Of a stretch of DNA of 64,000 nt, positions 52,721-62,039 are shown one piece after another. The translations under genes and the position numbers were made by a program. The notes beneath the pieces are model-generated. The model saw only the letters and a program-made list of their open reading frames with translations, did not search any database and was not told the DNA's origin. This DNA comes from Mucilaginibacter sp. 14171R-50 (GTDB lineage: Bacteria; Bacteroidota; Bacteroidia; Sphingobacteriales; Sphingobacteriaceae): assembly GCF_010093045.1 (NCBI RefSeq), contig NZ_CP048115.1, positions 3,720,001 to 3,784,000 of the forward strand, written 5' to 3'. Position 1 is the stretch's first letter. Every line of letters starts with the position of its first letter.

Positions 52721-54040
52721 TTAATGCACTAATATTTCTTCGCTTTCTGTTATTTCAACATCACCATCCGGTGAAATTGCCGTTAAATTAACGGCCTTAA
52801 GCTCGTTAACCAATACGGGATCAAATTTAGCCTTTACCTTAACGTAGTTACGTGTAAAGCCGTGCATATAGCCGTCTTTGATATCGCCCTCAAAAAGCAC
52901 CTCATCGGTTTTACCAAGTTGCGTTTCGTAAAAAGCACGGCGTTTCTTGTCAGATAGTATATGCAGCATTTTACTTCTGTCGGCCCGGGCAGAGCCGGGC
53001 ACAACGCCGCTCATGTGTGCCGCGGGGGTGTTTTCGCGTTCGGAATAGGTGAACACGTGCAGGTACGAAATATCGAGGTCGTTCAAAAAGTTATAGGTAT
53101 CTATAAAATCCTCGCGTGTTTCGCCCGGGAAACCAACAATTACATCAACGCCAATACAGCAATTCGGCATCAGTTCTTTTATTTTGGCAACGCGCTCGGT
53201 ATAAAGTTCGCGCTTGTAGCGGCGGCGCATTAAACCCAGTATTTTGTTTGACCCGGACTGCAACGGAATGTGAAAATGCGGCACGAAGCGTTTTGAGGTG
53301 GCCACAAAGGCAATTATATCGTCGCTGAGCAGGTTTGGCTCTATGGATGATATGCGAATACGTTCGATACGTTCCACTTCGTCCAAAGCTTTAACAAGAT
53401 CAAAAAAGCGATCCTCCCGCTTACCTTCGCGGATACCGAAGTCGCCCAGGTTCACCCCAGTCAACACAATTTCTTTTACACCTGATGTAGCTATTTCTTT
53501 TGCCTGCGCAATAACATTTTCGATGGTATCGCTGCGGCTGCTGCCACGGGCAAGCGGTATAGTACAAAAGGTGCATGAGTAATCGCAGCCGTCCTGTACT
53601 TTCAGGAAGGTACGGGTACGGTCACCAAAAGAATAGGATGGCACAAACTGATTGGCATGCGTTACCGGCTGGTTCAAAACAACAGCCTTCGGTTTTTTGG
53701 TAAGATCGGTAATATGATCCACCAGTTGAAATTTTTCGGCAGCGCCCAAAACCATATCCACGCCGGGTATTTCGGCAATTTCTTTCGGTTTTAACTGCGC
53801 GTAGCAGCCTACAATGGTAATAAAGGCGTCGGGTGATATTTTAAGCGCCTCTTTAACTATCTTCTTGCACTTTTTATCGGCATTATCGGTTACCGAACAA
53901 GTGTTTATTACATATACGTTAGGGGTGTCGGTAAAATCAACTGTTTCAAAACCGGCGTTATTAAACATCCGCCCGATAGACGAGGTCTCCGAATAATTCA
54001 GCTTGCAGCCAAGTGTATAAAAAGCGACTTTCTTATTCAT
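52721..54040 (-). CDS. mtaB: tRNA (t6A37) C2-methylthiotransferase MtaB
   Basis: 439 residues from ATG 54040 (MNKKVAFYTLGCKLNYSE); a TTG two codons upstream is less likely. Radical SAM methylthiotransferase: N-terminal UPF0004 domain with Cys in GCKLN, NTCSVT and GCYAQ; radical SAM CxxxCxxC in DGCDYSCTFCTIP; C-terminal TRAM. Adds methylthio to t6A37 in ANN-decoding tRNAs. The LGCKLNYSE start and NTCSVT favour MtaB over MiaB or RimO. Confidence 0.93.
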   Translation of the reverse strand: MNKKVAFYTLGCKLNYSETSSIGRMFNNAGFETVDFTDTPNVYVINTCSVTDNADKKCKKIVKEALKISPDAFITIVGCYAQLKPKEIAEIPGVDMVLGAAEKFQLVDHITDLTKKPKAVVLNQPVTHANQFVPSYSFGDRTRTFLKVQDGCDYSCTFCTIPLARGSSRSDTIENVIAQAKEIATSGVKEIVLTGVNLGDFGIREGKREDRFFDLVKALDEVERIERIRISSIEPNLLSDDIIAFVATSKRFVPHFHIPLQSGSNKILGLMRRRYKRELYTERVAKIKELMPNCCIGVDVIVGFPGETREDFIDTYNFLNDLDISYLHVFTYSERENTPAAHMSGVVPGSARADRSKMLHILSDKKRRAFYETQLGKTDEVLFEGDIKDGYMHGFTRNYVKVKAKFDPVLVNELKAVNLTAISPDGDVEITESEEILVH

Positions 54041-54050
54041 TTGCAAGCCG

Positions 54051-54058
54051 CAAAGATA
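54051..54058 (-). promoter_or_regulatory. -7 box for mtaB
   Basis: Minus-strand TATCTTTG, perfect consensus, 10 nt before ATG 54040. Confidence 0.5.
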
Positions 54059-54153
54059 AGATTTTTAGAGATTAGTTGATTGGAGGTTGGCGATTGGTTG
54101 TTAACGGGAATGTAAAATCGGGCATTTCAATACCAGTCGGAGCTTGGCGAATA

Positions 54154-54278
54154 GTTTACTCAGCCCAACTACGCTACGCTGGTCGACCCTTTCTACGGCG
54201 CAAAGAGGGATATTCCCAACCTTCTTCCGCTTATGGAGAGAGTATGGTCAAGCGAAGCAAAGACCTGGTGAGTTAAAT
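54154..54278. repeat. Dispersed palindromic repeat R1, copy B (125 bp)
   Basis: Begins agtttactcagccca and ends ctggtgagttaaat; the inner tacgctacgctggtcgaccc block matches copies A and C. Arms are diverged and the inner palindrome has decayed. It lies between mtaB and ubiX. Confidence 0.7.
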
Positions 54279-54297
54279 CGCGAATACCGGGATGAAG

Positions 54298-54861
54298 TCA
54301 GATTCCTTCCCACCGATAACTCTCATTTTCCAGCCCTATCAGATCTATAACGCGGTTTATTACCGTCATGGCCAGTTCTTCTACGGTTTTAGGTTTACTA
54401 TAGTACGACGGTATGGCGGGGCAAATAATACCGCCTGCCTCGGTAACGGTTTGCATATTGCGAATATGGATCAGGTTTAGCGGCGTATCGCGGGCTACCA
54501 AAATTAGTTTGCGGCGTTCTTTAAGTATCACATCGGCCGCGCGGGTTATCAGATCGTCAGACACGCCGGATGCTATGCGGCCCAGCGTGCCCATTGAACA
54601 CGGCACCACAACCATGGTATCGAACCGGGCAGAGCCTGAAGCGAACGGCGCCATAAAATCGTTTTTGGCGTATACCTTAAAAGGGTAATTGCCATGAGTA
54701 GTATCCTCAAGTTCAAACTCCCATACCTGTTTGGCGTTGTCGCTCATTACCACGGCAACTTCTGCTATTTGCGTTTGCAAAACCTGCAGCTTATCCAGCA
54801 GTAATTTGGCGTAAACAGAACCGCTTGCCCCTGTAACGGCTACTACAATTTTCTTTTTCAT
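54298..54861 (-). CDS. UbiX family flavin prenyltransferase
   Basis: 187 residues. FMN-dependent prenyltransferase that makes prenyl-FMN for UbiD-type decarboxylases. Flavoprotein motifs: VVAVTGASGSVYAKLLLDKL, VVPCSMGTLGRIASGVSDDLITRAADV (PCS-x-x-T) and ARDTPLNLIHIRNM. No ubiD gene is near. A minus-strand TTACTTTG box lies 14 nt before the start. Confidence 0.93.
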   Translation of the reverse strand: MKKKIVVAVTGASGSVYAKLLLDKLQVLQTQIAEVAVVMSDNAKQVWEFELEDTTHGNYPFKVYAKNDFMAPFASGSARFDTMVVVPCSMGTLGRIASGVSDDLITRAADVILKERRKLILVARDTPLNLIHIRNMQTVTEAGGIICPAIPSYYSKPKTVEELAMTVINRVIDLIGLENESYRWEGI

Positions 54862-54904
54862 TATGCTTAGTTGAACAAAGTAAGGGATAAAAAGTTAGGG
54901 GCAC

Positions 54905-54935
54905 AAAAAAGGGTCGAATAACTTGTACCCGACCC
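54905..54935 (-). terminator. Terminator of ppk1-ppx operon
   Basis: On the minus strand gggtcg pairs with cgaccc (54930-54935 with 54911-54916) and is followed by a run of six T. About 90 nt past the ppx stop. Confidence 0.7.
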
Positions 54936-55025
54936 TACATCTACCTATGAAAAACATGCCCTTTGAGCGGGCAATACAAATATAACAACAGTTTATTAAT
55001 TATTAAACAATTTGTTAAAATATAT

Positions 55026-55913
55026 TTAACGGGCTGTATTGTAGTTTTTTTCGATCAAAGTTTGGATAATTCCATCAACCATACCTACCGTTGGCACATA
55101 AATGCTTTTGATATTGGCACATTTCAGCACGGTTAAATAAATTTCGCACGCGGGTATAATAACATCGGCCCTATCCTGATTCAATCCCAGCACGTTTATA
55201 CGGTCTTTAAGCGAAAAAGAATTAAGGTAGTTATACAACGCCCGCAGCTTAACATAGCTCATGGGTACATTATCTTTTTCCTGCGATAGCTTGTACAGTT
55301 TATTGATGTTGCCGCCGGTGCCAATGCCATAAATGGTTTTTAGCCCGCGCGTATGCTCGCGTAAAAAATCCTTCATCTCGTTCCAGGTTTCGTCCTTGTC
55401 CTGGTTATCCAATATGCGGATGGTTCCCAGGTTGAACGATTGCGAAGCCAGCAATTCGCCGTTGCTGAACAAGGAAAGTTCGGTACTGCCGCCGCCTACA
55501 TCAATATACAGGTAGTTTTTACTTTTATCGATGTTAACCTCGGCATGGCTGGCGTAAATGATCTTGGCTTCGCTTTCGCCATGCACTATCTGCAGATCGA
55601 TGCCTGCTTCGGCCAGTATCCTGTCGGCTACCTCCTGCCCGTTCAGGGCTTCGCGCATAGCCGATGTTGCGCAGGCCAAATAATCGGTAACACGATAAAC
55701 ATCCATCAGGTTACGAAACGCCTGCATGGATTTAATGAGGTCGGTTGCTTTATTGTCTGATATTTTTTTTTGCAGGAAGGCATCGTCGCCCAACCTCACG
55801 GGCACACGTATCAGCGTAATTTTTTTAAAGGATACCGAATCGTTATTTTCGATGATCCCAGCTATCAGCAGCCTTACAGCGTTCGATCCTACATCAATGG
55901 CGGCGTATCTCAA
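55026..55913 (-). CDS. Ppx/GppA family phosphatase (exopolyphosphatase)
   Basis: 295 residues, the short form. Actin/Hsp70-like ATPase fold: IDVGSNAVRLLI at the start, SAMREALNG, YLYIDVGGGSTELSLF, GIGTGGNINKLY. Hydrolyses terminal phosphate from polyphosphate or pppGpp. Its start overlaps the end of ppk1 by 4 bp, so synthesis and breakdown of polyphosphate are encoded on one message. Confidence 0.9.
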   Translation of the reverse strand: MRYAAIDVGSNAVRLLIAGIIENNDSVSFKKITLIRVPVRLGDDAFLQKKISDNKATDLIKSMQAFRNLMDVYRVTDYLACATSAMREALNGQEVADRILAEAGIDLQIVHGESEAKIIYASHAEVNIDKSKNYLYIDVGGGSTELSLFSNGELLASQSFNLGTIRILDNQDKDETWNEMKDFLREHTRGLKTIYGIGTGGNINKLYKLSQEKDNVPMSYVKLRALYNYLNSFSLKDRINVLGLNQDRADVIIPACEIYLTVLKCANIKSIYVPTVGMVDGIIQTLIEKNYNTAR

Positions 55914-57961
55914 TTTGTGTTTTTATTTTTTAAGTAGTTGTAAATATCTATCTGGGCGCGTGTCAACAGTTCAGATTTGGTTTTATGGTAACGGTTAACA
56001 CTGTTGCCGGTAATGTCTCTTGCCTTAGTGTTATCATCCAGTTGTATCTCAATAATGTCCCTTATCTCGCGGCGCAGGTCGTCATCAAATACCGGGAAAC
56101 CAACTTCCACGCGGTTATCAATGTTACGGGTCATGAAATCGGCACTGGTTAGGTAAATAAGCTCTTTGCCGCCGTTGCAAAAAACATGCACACGGGCATG
56201 CTCCAGGTATTTATCTACAATGCTTATTACCTCAATATTTTCGCTGAAACCTTTTTGTCCGGCTATAAGGCAGCACATACCCCTTACAATAAGCTTTATT
56301 TTTACGCCCGCGTTGCTGGCCTGATACAGTTTGCCTATCAGTTGTTCGTCGGCAAGGCTGTTCATCTTAAGTATCATGTAAGCTTTTTTGCCTGCCCTGG
56401 CCGTTTTTATTTCGTTATCTATCAGTTCATAGATGGCGGGGCGCGAATCAATGGGCGATACAATGAGCGTTTTTAGCCCTTTGGGCAGGGTATTTCGGTT
56501 AAGGGCTTTAAATATGGCTAACAGATCCACCGCTATTTTTTTATTCGCAGTAAGAATGGTATGGTCGGCGTATATGGCTGCCGTTTTTTCGTTAAAGTTA
56601 CCGGTAGACAGGCATGAATAATAAACAGGCTTGCCCTTTTCCATCCGGGTTACCATGCAAATTTTTGAATGCACTTTATAACCGTCGATACCGTACAGCA
56701 CCTTCACACCTTCTTCTTCCAGCCGGTTGCTCCAGTAAATGTTGTTCTGTTCATCAAACCTGGCGCGAAGCTCTATCAGGCAGTTTACTTTTTTGCCGTT
56801 CTTGGCCGCGTTTATTAAAGCGTGGATGATCTTGGAGTTTTCGGCAAGGCGATAAAGCGTGATATTTATTTCTTTAACCCGTGGGTCTATCGCGGCCTCG
56901 CGTAAAAAGTGAATGATATAATCGAACGACTGGTAAGGCGTACTGATCAGAAAATCCTTTTTAGCTATAGTCCCCATTAAGCTTTTGCCAAACGAAAGAC
57001 CTGCAACAGGCAATGGCATGTTCTTTTTATATTCCAGATCGGGCCGGCCCACGTTAGGGAACGATATAAAGTTTTTAAAGTTATGGTACCTGTTGCCGGG
57101 AATTAAGCTACCTCGCGATACCTTCATTTTTTTCACCAGGTAACTTATCATTTCGAGCGGCATTTCGCTATCATATAATAAACGCATTGGCTTGCCTTTG
57201 CGGCGTTTCTGCAGGCTTTTTGCAAGCGCGTCAACAAACTTTACGCTCACCTCTTTATCCAGATCAAGTTCGGCGTCGCGCGTTAGCTGCAGCGAATAAG
57301 CCTCTATCGAATCGTGATCGAAAATGAAGAAGATATCTTCCAGACAGTACCTGATGATATCGTCAAGCAGGATGATAAATTTCAGGTCATTTGTTTCGGG
57401 CAAAACCAAAAATCGCGAAAGATTGTCGGGAAACTCGATAAGCGCGTAACGTGATTTTTTATTTTTAGTAAGTTTTACAAAAAAATAGATAGCCCGGTCG
57501 CGCAGTTCGGGCAGCGGCAGTGCGTCATCAAGCATAATGGGCACCAGGGTAGATAGCAGCCGCTCCCTGAAGAAACTTTTAACAAACTCGCCCCGTGTTA
57601 CGTTAAGCTGCTTATCATTCAGGATGAATATCTTTTCTTCGGCCAGTTGCTTAACAATGATGTTCTCGTACAGGTTATGAAACTTCTTTTCCTGTTTTAC
57701 AACAATGGTTTTTATCTGGCTAAGTATCTTTTTAGGGTTGTAACCTAAAATTTCTTTGGCTTTTTCGTTCAGGTTGGCCAGCCGGCTAAGCGTAGCTACA
57801 CGTACGCGGTAAAATTCGTCGAGATTTGAGGAAAATATGGCCATGAACTTTATTCTTTCAATAAGGGGCACGGTTGGGTCGGCGGCTTCCTGTAAAACCC
57901 TGTCGTTAAAGTACAACCAGCTTATCTCCCTGTTTATTAAAGGAATATTTTTAGTATCCAT
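55910..57961 (-). CDS. ppk1: Polyphosphate kinase 1
   Basis: 683 residues. Makes polyphosphate from ATP. Domains in order: N (NREISWLYFNDRVLQEAAD), head (middle), C1 and C2 with the two phosphohistidine-type motifs near residue 430 (YKVHSKICMVTR) and ~580 (LEHARVHVFCNGG). First gene of a ppk1-ppx pair (4-bp overlap). Confidence 0.95.
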   Translation of the reverse strand: MDTKNIPLINREISWLYFNDRVLQEAADPTVPLIERIKFMAIFSSNLDEFYRVRVATLSRLANLNEKAKEILGYNPKKILSQIKTIVVKQEKKFHNLYENIIVKQLAEEKIFILNDKQLNVTRGEFVKSFFRERLLSTLVPIMLDDALPLPELRDRAIYFFVKLTKNKKSRYALIEFPDNLSRFLVLPETNDLKFIILLDDIIRYCLEDIFFIFDHDSIEAYSLQLTRDAELDLDKEVSVKFVDALAKSLQKRRKGKPMRLLYDSEMPLEMISYLVKKMKVSRGSLIPGNRYHNFKNFISFPNVGRPDLEYKKNMPLPVAGLSFGKSLMGTIAKKDFLISTPYQSFDYIIHFLREAAIDPRVKEINITLYRLAENSKIIHALINAAKNGKKVNCLIELRARFDEQNNIYWSNRLEEEGVKVLYGIDGYKVHSKICMVTRMEKGKPVYYSCLSTGNFNEKTAAIYADHTILTANKKIAVDLLAIFKALNRNTLPKGLKTLIVSPIDSRPAIYELIDNEIKTARAGKKAYMILKMNSLADEQLIGKLYQASNAGVKIKLIVRGMCCLIAGQKGFSENIEVISIVDKYLEHARVHVFCNGGKELIYLTSADFMTRNIDNRVEVGFPVFDDDLRREIRDIIEIQLDDNTKARDITGNSVNRYHKTKSELLTRAQIDIYNYLKNKNTN

Positions 57962-58082
57962 ATAGCTATAGTGGCAAAACTGCTTATTTATTTGTTAAGT
58001 TAATATTAACTTATTGCCATTTTAAGATGTTTTAAATATTAAATTTAATATTGCGCTGTATACGTGGTAACAAAAGTTACCT

Positions 58083-58090
58083 TAGCTTTG
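58083..58090 (+). promoter_or_regulatory. -7 box for yajQ-like gene
   Basis: TAGCTTTG, perfect consensus, 22 nt before ATG 58113. Confidence 0.45.
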
Positions 58091-58112
58091 CATTAACCAC
58101 AAAAACTACATT

Positions 58113-58604
58113 ATGCCTTCATTTGATATCGTAAGCAAGATAGACGGTCAAACGCTCGACAATGCTATCAACACTGCAAAAAAAGAAATTTTGAACCGTT
58201 ACGATTTTAACGGGTCTAAAAGCTCCATCGATCTTGATAAAAAAACGAACGAGGTTACCATTGTTACGGAAAACGAAATGCGGCTTAAAGCTATTACCGA
58301 TGCTATTATCAGCCGCATGGTAAAGCAAGGCCTTGACCCCAAGGCCCTTGATTTTGGCAAGGAGGAATATGCATCAGGCAATATGATACGTAAGGAAATT
58401 AAAATAAAAGAGGGCCTTGATAAAGAAGCTGCTAAAAAGGTGGTAAAAAAAATTAAGGATAGCGGCATGAAGGTGGAAGCGTCTATAATGAACGACCAGG
58501 TGCGTGTTACCGCAAAAAAAATAGACGACCTGCAGGCGGTTATCAGCCTTTGCCGTACCCAGGACTTTGGCCAGCCACTACAGTATATTAATATGCGCAA
58601 TTAG
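58113..58604 (+). CDS. YajQ family cyclic di-GMP/nucleotide-binding protein
   Basis: 163 residues. Two ferredoxin-like repeats; N-terminal MPSFDIVSKIDGQTLDNAINTAKKEILNRYDF and C-terminal VRVTAKKIDDLQAVISLCRTQDFGQPLQYINMRN are the family signatures. Xanthomonas homologues bind cyclic di-GMP and act as regulators; here that role is inferred. A DinB-like gene follows after 12 bp, probably in the same transcript. Confidence 0.93.
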   Translation: MPSFDIVSKIDGQTLDNAINTAKKEILNRYDFNGSKSSIDLDKKTNEVTIVTENEMRLKAITDAIISRMVKQGLDPKALDFGKEEYASGNMIRKEIKIKEGLDKEAAKKVVKKIKDSGMKVEASIMNDQVRVTAKKIDDLQAVISLCRTQDFGQPLQYINMRN

Positions 58605-58616
58605 TGTAAACCACAT

Positions 58617-59063
58617 ATGATAACAGATACGCTTAGAAAACTTATCATCCGCGATCTTGAAACTTTAAAACTTGAGATACAAGCTTACCAAAACGAAGAA
58701 AAGCTTTGGTATATCGAAAAAGGCATACTTAATTCGGCGGGCAACCTTTGTTTGCATTTGGTTGGCAACCTTAATACCTATTTTGGCGCTGATTTTGGCA
58801 AATCAGGCTATATAAGGAACCGTCCTGATGAATTTTCGCTTAAAAATATTCCACGCGCAGAATTGGTAAATAAAATAGACCAGGCGATCGTTATGATCGA
58901 AAAGACTTTAAATGCCATAACTGAAGAACAACTGTCCGAAATCTCAACAGCAGGGAATTTTTCAACAGATGTTACGAACGAATACTTCTTTGTTCACCTT
59001 GCCATGCATTTAAGTTACCATTTGGGCCAGGTGAATTATCACCGCCGGCTGCTGGATAATTAG
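58617..59063 (+). CDS. DinB superfamily protein (DUF1572)
   Basis: 148 residues, four-helix bundle. Candidate metal His residues in NLCLHLVGN and the C-terminal HLAMHLSYHLGQVNYHRR. Function unknown; the superfamily holds thiol-dependent transferases. It follows the YajQ-like gene by 12 bp and is closed by a terminator. Confidence 0.82.
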   Translation: MITDTLRKLIIRDLETLKLEIQAYQNEEKLWYIEKGILNSAGNLCLHLVGNLNTYFGADFGKSGYIRNRPDEFSLKNIPRAELVNKIDQAIVMIEKTLNAITEEQLSEISTAGNFSTDVTNEYFFVHLAMHLSYHLGQVNYHRRLLDN

Positions 59064-59088
59064 TTGTTTTTCTGAGGTTACAGAACAC

Positions 59089-59121
59089 AAAAGGCCGCCT
59101 CCATTACAGAAGCGGCCTTTT
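59089..59121 (+). terminator. Terminator after DinB-like gene
   Basis: 10-bp stem aaaaggccgc (59089-59098) with gcggcctttt (59112-59121), 13-nt loop. Confidence 0.85.
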
Positions 59122-59171
59122 TAACTAAACCAACTTATGAAAACACTTTTATTTTTCTTTCAGCTATAAAC

Positions 59172-59609
59172 TTATTTTACAGCTATTTCTCTTGATTGAA
59201 ATTTAGCCTCTTCACGTTTTGCTACAGTTAACGTTAAGATACCATCGGTGTAATCCGCTTCAATTTTTGAGTGGTCTACACTATCTGGTAAGGTAAATGA
59301 TCTTACGAACGAATTGTAGCTATACTCGCGTTTGCTGTATTTTTTTGTATCGGCAGTTTCGCCTGTTTTCTTTTCGGCAGCAACTGTCAAAATATTTTTG
59401 TCCAGGTTTATTTTAAAGTCTTCTTTCTTTAAGCTGGGTACAGCCAACTCAATATAGAACTCGTTATCGTTTTCGGCAATGTTTACTGCGGGTATACGGG
59501 CAACCAATTTATCACCGATGAACGAATCATTCAGTAACGAATCGAAAACATCGTTAAAAAAAGGATGAGCGTTGTTTTTAAGGCCGTTGTTAAATTTTAC
59601 TAATGTCAT
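59172..59609 (-). CDS. Hsp20/alpha-crystallin family small heat-shock protein
   Basis: 145 residues. Alpha-crystallin domain from ~residue 38: IPAVNIAENDNEFYIELAVPSLKKEDFKINLDKNILTV, YNSFVRSFTLPDSVDHSKIEADYTDGILTLTVAK (the GxLxLxxAK end motif), then a short tail. ATP-independent holdase. It has a rare strong Shine-Dalgarno (aaaggag) 10 nt before the ATG and a promoter region shared with a divergent thioesterase gene that carries paired dyads. Confidence 0.93.
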   Translation of the reverse strand: MTLVKFNNGLKNNAHPFFNDVFDSLLNDSFIGDKLVARIPAVNIAENDNEFYIELAVPSLKKEDFKINLDKNILTVAAEKKTGETADTKKYSKREYSYNSFVRSFTLPDSVDHSKIEADYTDGILTLTVAKREEAKFQSREIAVK

Positions 59610-59619
59610 GGTTTTATAT

Positions 59620-59626
59620 CTCCTTT
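59620..59626 (-). promoter_or_regulatory. Strong Shine-Dalgarno of hsp20
   Basis: Minus-strand AAAGGAG, 10 nt before the ATG. Notable because most genes here lack a Shine-Dalgarno; it suggests strong or regulated translation. Confidence 0.6.
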
Positions 59627-59662
59627 AAATTTGTTTTTGTTAATTTGCATAAAGATGGTCAA

Positions 59663-59739
59663 CTGTTGTACCAACAGATCGAATCCTAATTTTGCAAGAC
59701 AAAATGTCGGCAATATCATTTTCTTACAGACAAATTGTC
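59663..59739. promoter_or_regulatory. Dyad cluster between hsp20 and thioesterase gene
   Basis: Three dyads: ctgttgtaccaacag (59663-59677), gacaaaatgtc (59698-59708) and gacaaattgtc (59729-59739). The last two are 31 bp apart centre to centre, about three helix turns, so a regulator would sit on one face. Candidate heat-shock or stress operator. Confidence 0.45.
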
Positions 59740-59743
59740 GCTA

Positions 59744-60190
59744 ATGGCTGAAAAACTATCCGATTATAAATACAAAACAGATATCGCTATCCGCTTTTCG
59801 GATATCGATGCGCGCGGCCATGTCAACAACGCGGTGTATTTAACTTATTTTGAAATAGGCCGCTTTAATTATTGGCGCGATGTTGCCAGGTGGGACTTAA
59901 AGGATATCGGCATCGTTATCGGCCGGTCGGAAATAAATTACTTAAAGCCGGTTACAATTGATGATACGCTTGTTTGTTACGTGCGGGTAACCCGCATAGG
60001 CAACAGCAGTTTTGATATTATGCACCTGTTAGTTAAAACAAATGATAAAGGCAGCGAGATCTGCACCACCTGCAAAACGGTGTGCATAAGTTATGATTAT
60101 GCTAATAACAAATCTATCCCTATTCCCAGGGAAGGCCGTAATAACATGATCAATTATGACGAGCCGGGATTGATTTTGAATACGAATTAG
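59744..60190 (+). CDS. Acyl-CoA thioesterase (4HBT hot-dog family)
   Basis: 148 residues from ATG 59744; a TTG at 59735 lies inside the second dyad and is unlikely. Hot-dog fold with the 4HBT signature FSDIDARGHVNNAVYLTYFE (catalytic Asp in DIDARGH) and later ERVxRIGxSSFDI-like strands (VRVTRIGNSSFDIMHLL). Hydrolyses acyl-CoA thioesters. Divergent from hsp20 with a shared dyad cluster. Confidence 0.88.
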   Translation: MAEKLSDYKYKTDIAIRFSDIDARGHVNNAVYLTYFEIGRFNYWRDVARWDLKDIGIVIGRSEINYLKPVTIDDTLVCYVRVTRIGNSSFDIMHLLVKTNDKGSEICTTCKTVCISYDYANNKSIPIPREGRNNMINYDEPGLILNTN

Positions 60191-60270
60191 TCTCCGCTGT
60201 TATCAAATAGCAAAAGTCATGTCGGCCAAATACTTATCAGCGATGCTTCACGCCCCGGCAGATCATGTAT

Positions 60271-61671
60271 TCAATTAAATATCTTTCCCGGGTTTAATAT
60301 CCCGTTAGGATCAAACACCTGTTTAATACCCCTCCAGATGGCGAAATGCAGTGGGGTGTATTTAAGGTGCATAAAATTCTTTTGCACCAGCCCGATGCCG
60401 TGCTCGCCGGATAAAGTGCCGCCTAAACCCACGGTAAGTTCAAATATTTCGGTGATCCCATCTTTTAACTTATTGTTCCAATCATCATCGCTCATGCCGG
60501 CTTTAATAATATTTACATGCAGGTTGCCATCGCCAGCATGGCCGTAACAAACCGATTCAAAACCGTATTTACTGCCTATTTCTTTGATGCCCTTTATCAG
60601 CTGCGGCAATGCAGCGCGTGGCACCACGGTATCTTCCTCCTTGTAAATCGAGTTCGACTTTACCGATACCGCCATAGTGCGCCTGATGCGCCAAAGCTCT
60701 TCCTTTTGTGCCGATGTGTCTGCAAAAAGCACATCCTGGCAATTGTGCTGCTCTAAAACCTGGTTTATCTTTTCACAATCGGCAAATATCACGTCCTGGT
60801 TGCTGCCATCCGCCTCAATTAGTAGAAACGCTCCTATCCCATCCTTCAGGTCGAAAGCAATACCATCATGCTCTATTACCCATTCAATACCCTTACGCTC
60901 CATAAATTCCAGGCCCGATGGTACCACCCCTGCCCTGAATATGGCCGATACCGCCGCGCATGCGTCCTCGTTGGTAGGAAATGACGCCAGCATCAGCGCG
61001 TCCATAGTGGGCCGGGGTATCAGCTTGGTTACAATTTTAGTAACGATACCCAAAGTACCTTCGCTGCCTATCAGCAATTGTGTTAGATTATACCCCGACG
61101 CATATTTCAGGGTATTGGCTCCTGTCCATATCACCTCGCCCGTGGGCAATACTACTTCCAGGTTCAGCACATACTCGCGTATCGTGCCATATTTTACAAC
61201 GCGCGGCCCGCCGCTGCAATTAGCCACATTGCCGCCAATATAACAGCTGCCTTTGCTGGCCGGGTCAACCGGGTAAAGCAAGCCTTTTTCAGCAACGGCG
61301 TTCATAAATAGTTCGGTAATCACGCCCGGTTCTACAGTGGCCTGCAGGTTTTGCTCGTCTATATCCAGTATATGGTTAAAGCGCTCAGTAGAAATCAGCA
61401 CGCCTCCATTTATAGGTAAAGCGCCCCCGGCCAAACCCGTTCCGGCGCCGCGCGGTGTAACCGGGATCAGGTTTGTGTTACAAAGCTTCATCAGTGCCGA
61501 AACCTGCGCCGTTGTTTGCGGCTTCACCACCACTTCGGGGTAGTAAACCAGATCTTCTGTTTCGTCGTGGCTATAATTTTCAATTTCGGCGGGCGATGTC
61601 AGGACAGCATCTACGCCAACTATGTTTTTAAGTTGTATAAGTATATCCCCGGTAATTTTATTATAGGTCAT
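60271..61671 (-). CDS. FAD-linked oxidase (GlcD/D-lactate dehydrogenase type)
   Basis: 466 residues. FAD_binding_4 domain: VVKPQTTAQVSALMKLCN, PVTPRGAGTGLAGGALPINGG and GSEGTLGIVTKIV; C-terminal FAD-oxidase domain with CYGHAGDGNLHVNII and GTLSGEHGIGLVQK. Oxidises glycolate or D-lactate. It starts 7 bp after folB, so the two are co-transcribed. Confidence 0.92.
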   Translation of the reverse strand: MTYNKITGDILIQLKNIVGVDAVLTSPAEIENYSHDETEDLVYYPEVVVKPQTTAQVSALMKLCNTNLIPVTPRGAGTGLAGGALPINGGVLISTERFNHILDIDEQNLQATVEPGVITELFMNAVAEKGLLYPVDPASKGSCYIGGNVANCSGGPRVVKYGTIREYVLNLEVVLPTGEVIWTGANTLKYASGYNLTQLLIGSEGTLGIVTKIVTKLIPRPTMDALMLASFPTNEDACAAVSAIFRAGVVPSGLEFMERKGIEWVIEHDGIAFDLKDGIGAFLLIEADGSNQDVIFADCEKINQVLEQHNCQDVLFADTSAQKEELWRIRRTMAVSVKSNSIYKEEDTVVPRAALPQLIKGIKEIGSKYGFESVCYGHAGDGNLHVNIIKAGMSDDDWNNKLKDGITEIFELTVGLGGTLSGEHGIGLVQKNFMHLKYTPLHFAIWRGIKQVFDPNGILNPGKIFN

Positions 61672-61678
61672 AATGACT

Positions 61679-62035
61679 TTATTTTTGGTAGCTGAGCGTA
61701 ATAACTGATTGTTTGATAGGGCCGCTAAAAGGCGGGTTCTGCTTTTTTATGGTCACCTCGGCCATTGTTATAAAAGTAAACTCCGTTTTAACCCGGTTAA
61801 GTATAGCCTGGGCAACAGTTTCTATAACTTTGCGGGTTTGCTTCATTTCCTGGTCAATTATCGCATATAATACCTCGTAATTCACCGTATTGCTCAGGTT
61901 GTCTTGCTCTACATCAATATCGGCCATAAAGCCAACCTGCACATCTACCAAAAAACGCGTGCCTGTCAGTTGCTCTTCGCGGTAAAAACCATGGTAAGCG
62001 TAAAATTCGGCACCCTCTAACGCTACTTTTATCAT
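61679..62035 (-). CDS. folB: Dihydroneopterin aldolase
   Basis: 118 residues. Folate synthesis: dihydroneopterin to 6-hydroxymethyl-dihydropterin. The FolB signature ALEGAEFYAYHGFYREEQ (catalytic Glu) is near the N-terminus and AEVTIKKQNPPF (catalytic Lys) near the end. It heads a folB-glcD-like operon. The ATG is 4 nt from a perfect -7 box. Confidence 0.94.
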   Translation of the reverse strand: MIKVALEGAEFYAYHGFYREEQLTGTRFLVDVQVGFMADIDVEQDNLSNTVNYEVLYAIIDQEMKQTRKVIETVAQAILNRVKTEFTFITMAEVTIKKQNPPFSGPIKQSVITLSYQK

Positions 62036-62039
62036 GTTT

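Noticed and set aside
54076..54350. Two 66-68 residue ORFs between mtaB and ubiX
   Set aside because: They lie on repeat R1 copy B and have no protein likeness.
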